Origin: Antedon mediterranea
Lineage: Eukaryota > Echinodermata > Crinoidea > Comatulida > Antedonidae
Direction of reading: 5' to 3'
NCBI RefSeq assembly: GCF_964355755.1
Contig: NC_092673.1
Location: 23,133,001-23,197,000 of the forward strand
Length of the DNA: 64,000 nt
Part shown: one piece after another, positions 32,001 to 44,100 of the stretch
Numbering within the stretch: the stretch's first letter is position 1
Layout of the letters: each line of letters starts with the position of its first letter
Translations under genes and position numbers: made by a program
Notes under the pieces: generated by a model
What the model was told of the DNA's origin: nothing
The model's input: only the letters and a program-made list of their open reading frames with translations
Databases searched by the model: none

Positions 32001-35000
32001 TGTTTGAAGGTATATTTCTATTACAAAGATTCACCAGATGTTTTGCTTCTATATAAGATCTAGTATAATCAAGTTCAAGGTTAAAGTTCATTGATTTTGT
32101 TATCATTAAACATAATTTTTCTTTGTTTACATTTATTGCCAAAATAGCATCTTACCATTCATAAAATATAAGATAATCTATTTTATCAATCTATTTTTTA
32201 TTTTTCTACAACAATTTTGCTTGTTTCTTAGGTGTTTTTTAGTTATTTGATATCTGTTTAGTACAGTACTCTGCCAAGAAGTTGGGGGTAATTTATTATT
32301 TCAACAGAAACATGCCCATCCTTCATGTATGCGTGTGTGGTTTTGGAGAAAGGATGTGGAAATTTGAAATAATTATGAATATCCTAGGACTGTCATATCC
32401 GTATTATATTTATTTATTACAATTGCTTATTTAAATACAAATGATTAAAATAGCACAATAAAGATATTGCATTGTAAAATATACTTACAGTATATGTTTA
32501 TCCTTGCATATCTAAAATCGCATATTACTTTAGTTAGGTAATATAATTAGGTTTGTATCCCAACAAATAAACTTTTTAATATAATTAACCTTCTGTGCAG
32601 GGAATATAATGACATCATTCCCATGTTGATAGTTGAGTATAAAGTCTTCTATCCTATTTTTGCACATTTACAGTTGTTTACTCAGATCTCTCCTTTTTTT
32701 TTACTCAATGGTATAGAAAGTTGTTGATAAATATTTTGGTAATGATATTTACCACAATGGAATCTAGTTTACTAATTAAGTCGAGTAAGTATCACATGTC
32801 ATGCTTTATTTTCTTTCATCCTCACGATTGGGGGTACAGTGTACCTATGACTTGAAACAAACAAAACATGCTGATCTGAAGTAAAAAAAACAACAAAAAA
32901 AACAACAAGATGACACCTGATAAAATTAGATTGCTAACATCAGAGAATAGGTTCATCAGGTTTATTTGAAATCTAGATAATAGATATTAATTTGTCAAAA
33001 CCAAGTTGTACTCACGATTGATTAATATTTCGTCTCAACACTTCGGGAGACTTCGTCAGAATGACCATCCGATCTTCTTTTCCGAGGAATCAATCCTCTA
33101 TGACGTACGTTCGTAGACTCTTTCGCAGTCGTAGATTTCTTGGAAAAAGATGTTAAAAGAGGGTCGTAAACTTGATTTAGAAGGTAGGTGCCCTCCTCTC
33201 TGTTGAGTGTCTTTTATATTAATCAATCGTGAGGACATAACTTGGTTTTGACAAATTAATATTTATTATCTATCAAAATTAGATTGTGTTAACCTAATTA
33301 CATTTATAACATACCGTACTGTACGCTAGGGTTTTCTCCATGGTTTAACAATAACATTAGAAGTAGACTTAGTAGCTACCCATTTCTTTCAATTTCCATT
33401 TAGGTTTTATCTTTGTTTTGAAATAAAACAAGATTAGTATAATGATGTTTATTTCCGGGGAAATGAACTGAATATAAAAGTACCTTGTTTATAAAAGAGC
33501 TTTTTGCAGGAATTAATTTCGTGAGTTGGCTATTAATATTTTGGTTGTTTAGGTTGTGATTTCTAAAACCTGAGTTCAAAACAGATCGATGTCATTGGAT
33601 TTTTATTGAGTGTACTCTGGTAACGGTCAATATAAAGAAATAATTACTCTAACAAAGGAAAATATAACTTTTTTCATCTTGATGGGTTACATGATTTGAT
33701 CAATGACGTTCTAGGTAATATAAAAGTATATTCAACTAAATTAAAAGTTATTTATTCAGCAGATACACAACCTTGGTGACTGTCCGGAATGACACTGCAA
33801 TTATGAAACAAATGATTGTAAATTGAAATGTACATCAGCATGCAACAGCAATCGGTTTGTTCCTCACAAAATAATTATAAAAATTTAACCAAATTATTTT
33901 TTAATTGACAAGTGTGAATTGGAAGTTTAGCCTTGTGGGATCTTTTAAAACCAATTTTATAAGATGCTGTTTAAGCTATCAAATTGCTGTCAATATGATT
34001 AAATTATAATTATATAAATTAGGGTTTGAACTATTTTGTACTATAAGGTGCCACAACTGTAACTTTAAATAAGGGCTAAATAGTTGTGCTTTCACAAAAG
34101 ATGCAATGCAAAGATGTACATGAAGTAATTTGACCAATCAAAATCGAATGATCATCATTTGATTTGGCATAACGTATAAGTGCTGTATCCGATTCCAGCT
34201 TATGTAACTCTCAAATATTGCTGTATCAACAGAAATTGTTATATTTTGTCATGTATATTTAACATTATGTTGTAGACAAACATCTAGCGTTATCCTACCG
34301 GATCTGCCCTTGCATCTATAGAACATTCAAATTTGAACCAGACATGTCTGATTTTTTCTGTTGTACAATGTTTCTAAACCGTCGCACAATAATCTGGTTC
34401 GTCTGAAGTACGATTAGGCAGTGAAGTATAAAATTATGTCGAGACATAATTTCTATTTGATAATTACATATTGAAAGGAAGTTTTTGAAAATCAAGAATG
34501 TCAAACCGAAAAATTGTGCCATGTCCGTGTTGACGGAAGGAAACAGACACCAATAGCAGAACAATTCAATATAATTATATAGGCCTACTCCTGTATCAAA
34601 CAGTATGCACACACATTGTTTATAATAATCTTGTTATCAACAGATACATTTTGGATTATTCATCATACATTTTTTATGATAAAAATTGGTAAATTGATAT
34701 TTTGTCCAATTATATTTTCAATATTATTTTGAGAAACAAAATGACTTAGCATTAGTTTTGTATTGAATTAGACTAGATTATTCGTTCATCAGCATCTGTT
34801 GTTTGATGTGAGACAGTTGGAACAGTATCAGTAGAAAGAAAAAGCATTTTGATGGGGAAAATACCAGGTTTCCCTACAGGATGTCACTCCCAACATAAAT
34901 GAACAATGTTTCTCTGACCAAGCTCTCTTAATGGCCACCTGAAATCTTCTTCCCCCTTAATCCCCAGGCGCTGTTTACTACCCGCTCGCAACTGCACCAC

Positions 35001-38000
35001 TTAAGTATATAGCCCTTTTTAATTAACTGCTGAGCCAATTGGCCTGCATGTGGTGCAAAGTTTACAGCCTACTGGATCTTTGTAGTAACTGCAAATGTGA
35101 CTATAAAATCTAATTCTAATTCGCTACAAATGTTGCACAGTTTTAATATCTCAAAATAGATTTAAAAGAATAAAAAAATTCAAAATGATGTTCACTCAGC
35201 AGCAGTTGCCAAGTCTGTCTCCATTTAAATATATCTGAATCTAATTTTTTTTTTATGTTTAAATGATTCATGTGCTGTAGGTCTATAATTTTCATAAGTC
35301 ATCCTAGTATCTTTGTGAGAAAATCGTATGCTATCGACACAGCAAGATGCAAATTTGATGATGATAACTCACAATTCTAGAATTTCCCTTGATACCATGT
35401 CTATTAACACTTAGTTTACGGTATATGGGCCTGTTTCTATAGAGCAGAGAATACGGTTTTGAATACCGTTCTTTTCAAGAACCGTTTTTTCTTGCTAGCA
35501 GAAATGGGTCCCCACAAAAAACCACAAAAACGAACCGATCTTAAAACCGGTTTAAGAAACCCCAATTGATTGCGGTCTCAATCGCAAAGAACCGTTCTGA
35601 AACCGGTTTCCGCGGAGCAATTTTTAGCAGCAACACAATCGCGGTCTCAATTTGACCCCAAAAACTGAACTCTGCAGTCTGCTGCACTGGGACGATTGCG
35701 GTCAACTCGCAGTCAAGCCCGCGCGATAGGACCTAGGGCTAAGTCATTTTTATTTCTGTAGATAGTGAGTATTTTATTTAACTACAAAATGTTGACCGAT
35801 GCCATTACGAGGTTCGTAAAAAATATGTGAAAAGACGGGAGTCGGAAGAAAGACTCACTTAGGCCTAGGCCTACATGTTTTTAAGAATATTGTAAAGCGT
35901 GTGAAAGCTAGACGAGTTCAACTTGACAATATCAGAGGGTGCGACGTACCTATACTTTAACCAAGGACCACAATAACGTTTCAGGTAATAATTTCCCCTT
36001 CTATGATGAAATGGATGCTATTTCTTGGGGATTGCGCTATGCGAAAAAAAGTAAACATAACCTCGATCCAATCGCGCTTCCGCCTAACGAACTGCATTGT
36101 GGTGTATATAATGACGTCATTCATAACGAACGCACATGGACGGAACCGGGTTTTTTTTATAAACAACAGCCGAAACCGGTTTCCAAAAAAACCGTTCTTT
36201 TTTTATTTTTCAATAGAAATAGGCCCTTAGTCTGTCATTTAGAGTGACCTGTTGAAATACAGTACAGCAATTCTGATTTATACCAGAAGATAAAGTGATT
36301 TCAAACGAGTTAATAAGATTTTTTCATTCAATTTGGCATACAATTGAGACCACCAGTGAGCAAATATTCTAAAAATAAAAACCCTCTCATTTACTTTTTG
36401 AATGCGAAAATATATAAATTCCATGGCTATATTTATCTTTGTGCAAATCAAGCACATTTTCTTGACTAAAAAAGTTCTAAATTATTTTTAAAAAAACTAA
36501 TTAAAACCAACAAACATAGGTAGTTTTCCAACTAAACAAATTCCTAGTTTGCTATATGATGAATTTGTGAGCCCCGAATTTACAAATTTCAACATATCTT
36601 CATATTTTCATTTTCACTTTTAGTAATGACAAACACACTTTGATTTTAAAAGGAAAAGGATGATTGATAGTGCAATGACCTTTATAATGTTGATCTGTGT
36701 ATCACATGAATACAATATGTTGTTCCACCAAAATTTACATTTTTACATTACATTAAAATGCCATAATAATAGGTGATACTGCTAACTGTATATATTTTAA
36801 TATAATTTGTCCAGTATCTAATTAATTCTGTAATACAGTTTCATACGTATTGCATTTGATGTTTGTATCATAAACCATTATTACCTAACATTAAGGACAG
36901 AGAATTGAGTTAATATTCAGTATTTTAAAACTGAAATTATTTATTTTGTCATAATATGTTTGCCAAATCAAGTGTCCCAGAGCAACAAATGTGAGAGTCC
37001 ACCCTTCCTTTATGATAATTGAATGGTCGGCTTCATTAAACAATTTTTTTTTTTAATTTCAAAATTTAATAGGTTGTTAAACCCTCATCCTTATAATTTG
37101 GACAGTTTCTAAAATAAGGAACCCCATACCCCTTCCCTCTATCCCTTTCTCAATATCATTGATTTTAATAATTTTAAGGTGGCTGGATCTCAATGTAGAT
37201 TAAAATAAAATAAGAGCTAAATCTTTTGAGTGAATTTAAGAATGTTATACCATGTAGACATAATGTGACATACAATCAATTCATTCATCTGATTATAATT
37301 TTTACCCTTAATTTGTGGTGTTTGTACGAAAAATTAAAAAGAACATAAAATGATGCAACTGACGTTTCATCCTGGTTCTAAATTATAGTAAGGAAGTTAA
37401 GGAAATTGGTGGTATGACGTCTAGTAATTGGGCCTACAGGTCATGGTAAATGACATGACTTTCACAAAAATTGAAGTAATAGTTTTTACATGTTATCAAT
37501 GACATTTTGGAACATAGAATTAAATATGTGCATCATGTTTTGATACTCACAATAGCAATATTACATGTAGGATATGATTAATTATTGATAGTAACCTTGT
37601 GTTCTATTCTTGAGTAGGGTTATGTACTATTAAAGTAGTAAATTATTGTTATTATTATGCCTAAATCTAGGCAATACTAACCCACCCCATCCGCTAGACA
37701 CTAATTCATAGAAATACACAGTAAAGCGTGGTTCCCACTAGCGACGCATCACAAGGACGTAACGCCACGCAAGTGAATTGACCAAGCACAAGCGATGGCT
37801 TATTCGCTTTTGATTGCTAACTTCGCTTGTCATTGGTTAAAACGCTTGTGTTGCGTTTACGTCCTTGCGTTACGTTCTAGTGGGAACCAAGCTTAAAGTT
37901 GACTATAAAAAAACTTTTCACATTCTTTCTAGATAATAAAATGCTTGCATAATATTGGCACTACTTGAGTGCTGTAGTTGGAATTATTATTATAGATTAA

Positions 38001-38144
38001 CTTTTAGGATGGCTTACTAGGTTTTACACTACTGGTATGGTATTTCTTTGAACTATATACCCCAATATAGATTCTTCTAAGAAAATTATAATTGCAATAA
38101 CATGTTGTTTACCATACAAAAATGGGGTTACTATTGCGTACCTG

Positions 38145-38185
<41 letters not shown>

Positions 38186-41100
38186 CAATAACTTTTAGCA
38201 TATTGGCATACACTGTACTTATTTTCTTTACTACCATTGGAGGCTTTATGTTACCCAAATATTTGATGATATATTTACCATACTTTAAGTTTTAATATAA
38301 TATAAATTATTATGTCCACCCAGGCAGCACTTGCCAGCTTTATACTATGACGTTATCCAAATTCCTTCACTTGCACTGATGAAGGGCTAGTGTTGGCCGA
38401 AAGCTCTGCTAACTTTTCTGGCTATTTTACTTCTCGTTTTGATTTAGCTTTTCGCTTTTATTTTGTATCTCCATTGAGATCCAGCCACTGATACCCACAG
38501 CATTGTCATTTTTTCAGTAATTTGCCTTTGGATTAATATAATATAAATATATATATAATATATACTTTCACTGATGAAGGGCTAGTGGTGCCAGAAATTT
38601 TTCTGGCTTTTTTTTTGGATTTAGCTTTTTGCTTATTTTATTATCTCAATTGAGATCCAGCCACTGATACACACATCATTCTGATTTTTTTTTCAGTAAT
38701 TTGCATTTCGATTTGTATACAAATTTATATAAATACAGCTTAAAATTAAAAAATGATACGAATTGTATAGTTAATATCATCTGGTGATTAATATTTATTT
38801 TTAGTAGAATATTAATTTGAAACATCCGATAAAATTGAAGGTGAAATTCAATATTCATTGTTAAACTTTTTTGTTGTTAATTCCTTCTTTTAGTCATCCA
38901 ATAAATTGTTGTTTTTATAGTAACAAATTCATTTAAATATCTCTATAATTTATTTTATCTTTATACTGTAGAATTAAAACTAGGTCCCTTATAAAACTAA
39001 TTTTCTAAGGAAATACACATTTATTGATGTTCCTTTATTAGACCATGGAACAAATCTTTTAAATCACCAATATAAATATACATTTACATAATTTATAGCA
39101 GAAATTCTAAACCACTTAATATTCTGAATTTTAATGAATTCATTTTGGAACGATACTGATGATGAAATCTGTGAGAATAAGAAAAAAACCGCCCCAACCG
39201 AGATTCGAACTTGGAACCTTCTGCTTGAGATGCAGATCATGTATTAACCATAGACCACTGAGGCTTTCATGGTATTGTTCAAATTCGATTGTTATAATAA
39301 GGCCTACATTAAATCAGGGAGTTGTTATTAGAACAACTCCCTGATTAAATCACAGTAGGCTTGACCAAGTAACAGGAAATGAAATAAACAATGTTGTAAA
39401 CAAATTAATTGGACTGGGCTTTTACATTATTTTGAGGATATGCAGCAGAAAGGAGAATTGAATTTACCAAAAATGTATAAAGATTGGGCATTCACCTTTT
39501 GGTCAACTCACACTGATCTCAGAAGTAACAAAGGTTTATTTTAAATGTTTTAAATTAATTTATAGCAGCTTAGATAGTAGAAAGGAAATGGATCATTAAA
39601 CTACCAACAGGTGTTAGTTTTGGCTCTGTTAAAGCGTATTATAATTTCTCCATGGTTAAAGTTACTTCAGTGCTTCCAGCTTTTAAACATTTTATATAAT
39701 AAATATATACTTGGTATAAAACTGACTCAAAAGAATGAGAGAGAATTTCATTATCATCAGGAATGAACAATGACAATGGACAATTATAACTACTATGCAT
39801 AAATATGTAAATGAGATATAAACAATTAGCCATACAGGGTACTGTTACAAAGAAAATCGAAACAAAAGATGGCAGAAACAATTAAAACTTCTAATGATGG
39901 CTTCCCTCTTGGAGTCAGTAAGTTTTATGTTAAAATATAATCAGAACGTATAAAATTATATATAAGTTATAACTGCAATATGAATGAAGTGAATGTTTTA
40001 CAGAAATGCTATTCCATTCTGCAATTTCTCTAGAACCTTTTTAATGAATGTTTAAACCAAGCGCAATTTATAGCTTTAGAGTTATTCAAAGAACTATCAA
40101 TTAGTGGTAGTTTATATAAAGAATAGTATATTTATTATAATCTTATTCAAATAAACAGACAATAAATTATCATTTCTACTACCACTTCAGCTTTATTTAT
40201 CCTAGCTTAAATTTATTGAAAGGAAATGTGATAAGAGATGTAAAAGTAGAAATAAGTATAAATAAAGTTTGTCCAATTATGTACCAGTGTCAATGTTAAA
40301 TATTTTGTTCATGCCTATTGACTTATGGGAAGGTTTTTAAGGTTATCTTTTTTTAAATTCCAAAACATTGAAATTATAAACAAAGTTGTATAAAACATTG
40401 ACTGTTTAATAAGTGGGTATATATTCAAGCTCAAGGCCTTCAAGTCCAGGATGATCATTTGGTGAATAAGGAAATATATACTTTGTGATATGGAGGAAAA
40501 AATTAATTAATTTAGTATTTAGTTTGACAGTTTTTAAAAGTATTATTATTAAAAGTATGTATCGAAATCCAAATTATGACAGTTACTCAAAATGATTTGA
40601 ATTTGTGTACTTTTTCAAGATAGAAAATATGTTCATTAAAAACTGACTACAATATGTTGATAAATTATCCCAATTTTTTTTAAATGGGATTTTTAAAATA
40701 ACGATTAAAAACATGGGAATTGATTAAGTTTTCGCTGTGCAAATGTTGGCTGCTTCGCAAAATAAAGGTTTATTCTTGACCTAACTACTATAGCATCTTT
40801 TGATCATCAGCAGTAGTATTTGGATAATTTTTGAAGTTACCTCGGTGTACTAGCTATCTATCTTGTTTGTCGTAAAGGCAGTAGTAAGCCCAGCACTGTA
40901 GCTAGTGGTGTCATTAACCGTGTAAGTTCCTCAATTTTACATGAATATTAAATGTAAAAGAAAACATTTTTTGTTGATGACCACCCACTGATTAAGCATT
41001 TTTTTTTTGGTAGCACTAAATTGAAAATCTGACATTTTAAAGAGAAATACTGTAAATCATTTAAACCAAAGTATGCTTTAGCTTTCACTTTAGCAAAAAC

Positions 41101-44100
41101 TCTTTGAACTTTAATTATTTATATCCTAAATTGAAGGATCAAAAGTGCAAGAATTACTATACATAATTGACATTAAATTAGCAGTAAACTTTAACATTAT
41201 AAATTCTAAATTTTAGTTTAAATCTATAATTCTATCATAAACTAATTCGAAATATATTTGATTAAACATGTTAATTTTGTTTTCCTCAATTTTCACCAAA
41301 CCTCTTTAGATAATCTCTCTGTTAAATTTCCATTGGGAATGTTAGTCCTTATAGATTAATCTCATTAAGTTCAAGTGGCTGGCCAGTTGTCTTGGAGCAG
41401 GCCTAGTCCCCAGGTGCCAGCCTATTGAGATAACGTGGAAGTACTTATATCGAAGCCTGGCAGTGCGCCAGGCAAGTGAGAACCCTGTTCATGGCAGGAA
41501 TTCTTCATTCTCAATGGGATATTTACATACCAATATCATATTTGACAGATACAAGCACGATTTTACTTTACTCCACAGCTTGTGGCTTACAAATTGCATT
41601 TTTATATAGGAAAATCTACAAAAGCATTTCTTCTGCTGGTATACCAATTGACCTGTTGCAACAACTTAGTGTTTGCATTTTAAGATAAAACAAAATATTA
41701 ATATCCAAGACAAATTATTAAAATTAGTATACTTATTATTAACTTAGAGAATAGAGTAGTAGTTTTAGCATGTGTAGTATTTTCAACTTGCAGGACCATA
41801 AAAGTAAAACAAGTATCATTACACGGTATGTTTATTTGGTATAAATATGCTTTAAATAAAATCAATGAATTAGCAAATCATGACATTTCTGGCCATTTAC
41901 TTTTACTACAAAAATCTACAATTTGATAGATAGTAAGACAGTAATATATCTATAAGGATTGATTGATGAAGAATGAAACAGACATGTATAGTTGGAAACA
42001 GATCATGTGTGTTATACCTTTCAATACTAACAACTTGAAAGGAAAAGTATATAAGTAGTGTAACGAAATATTGATAACGTGTTAAGTATCTATATATATA
42101 TTTATCATATGTTCAAACATATCCAAGTTTGAAAGGAATTGCAAAAAGAGTTGTATTCAATTGAGTAGGATTGTTCTTTTACTGAAATTGCCTTATTCTG
42201 ATATTGTAGGCACAAAAAATTGGATAAATAGTCATGGCTACCAATACGAGTCAGTAATCCATGCTTCCCACAACTAAAGCTCTGTCTACACTATCAAACT
42301 TTATGTGACAAAAAAATGTGATAAGCCCATATATGGACATGATCACTACCATATTTAAGCATCACTACCATATTTGGGCACATCGCACTTTTTGTCAAAC
42401 TAGTTTGATAGTGTAGACAGAGATTTAGACACGAAACACAATAATTTTACCAGTCGTAAAATCATCCAAACTTTTGCTTTTGTGTTGTGCATCCTTGCAT
42501 TGCATCAAAGTCTTCCGAACAGAATCAAACTAAACTTAAATTTCTCTAGTTGTAGGATAATCTAATAAGAAATTTAATATATTGCACAATATCAAAGTGA
42601 TGCTATGTAAATTCATTATTGGGAGTATTATATTTTTGTTGAAAAACATATATAAAAAAAAAAATACATAATTACTAAATTAATAATAATTATTAAATTT
42701 GTTGGGCAAAAGATAATTAATTGTGAGGAATTACATGCCTTGTGTATGACTTCTTTCTTTAATCCCCAAAGATTCTTTGAAGTATAGCAGATTACTCATT
42801 TCAAGTTTAGTCTCGTTCCTGTCCGTGGCTATCTCAAGTTGATAATCAGTCTGCTACTGTAGGATAGGTAATAAACTTTCAGAATGATTACCAAATCGGT
42901 GTATACAGTATCTAGATTATTATTGTATATCGTTGTTTGATATGAATAATGACAACTCATGTTAAAAATGAGAATTTCTCCTAGGGGATTGATTCAATAG
43001 GGTGTGTGGGAGGAAAAAAGTGGGGCTATTCTACTATTCTGAAGTAGTAAATTAAAAAGTCACTTATGAATAAAGATTTTCGGCAAGACCTTTGCTAATT
43101 AAAACTTTTAATTGAAAATAAAGAAGCCATATTTAGTTAGGCAGATCTAGGATTTCAAAATAGGGGGAGAAGATCCAAATTCTAAATATTGTGAAATCAA
43201 GTGTTTAATAATAATATCCCTATTGTTAGACGTAATTTGTAACTTCATACTTGCGTTTCAAACCAATTGAAAATAGATTTGTTCAATATGTATTTGGTAT
43301 CAGTATCTGATAGTGCGGAGACCTGTTGCTGTGGACATTTAAAGATGTAGTGTTGTGATTGGATATGACAAATTACGTGTCTTATGATGTTTTAAGTTTC
43401 TTTTCATTCCACTTAATAGGTAATTGACATATTTGTTTGAATTTATAACAACAATTTGACGCCTGGCTAATGATAAAGTCATCTTCATTGACAGCTTTCA
43501 TCTATCTGATAAAGAATGTAGTTAGTGTAGTGTTAAATAGATTCCTGGAACACATTCCTTCCAATAATGATGTTCATATGAAAATGATATTGATATTACA
43601 TAAGCAAGGATACTTTGTTCCTCAACAGTTCATTTCCCATTGATATATTTTTCTATAGACAATACTAGCATAAATAGTATTGACGAATTTCAGATTAGGC
43701 CTCTACGGAACCAGGGGTAACCCCTACACTTTCAAACCAGATGTGTGCACAAATCTTATTCAGTCTCTATAAAGTATTGATGTAAGAATACTTAAAATTA
43801 TTCTGTTATTATCACATTTTTATTTTTTTAGTTAGTTCAAAGCCAGTTCAAAGATTATAAATGACAAAAACAATTCTTTAAGAAACTGCTACAAATCTGT
43901 TTAATTTTTGAATAGAATCAAAATTTTAATAAGTAAAAAAAAAAAAAAAAAAAAACTACTTAAGCGCAATTTATAATTGCTTTATTGTGTGTCTTGACTC
44001 AATCATTATGTCTGACTCCTTTTTTTTACCTAATACTTGTGGTTTCCTGAATCCCTGAAGAGTTATATTCAGATCTTATTGTCATTTCTGGATATCTTCA

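Noticed and set aside
35939-36247. 102-aa plus-strand frame
   Set aside because: Runs into the terminal inverted repeat of the 800-bp element; no domain recognised.
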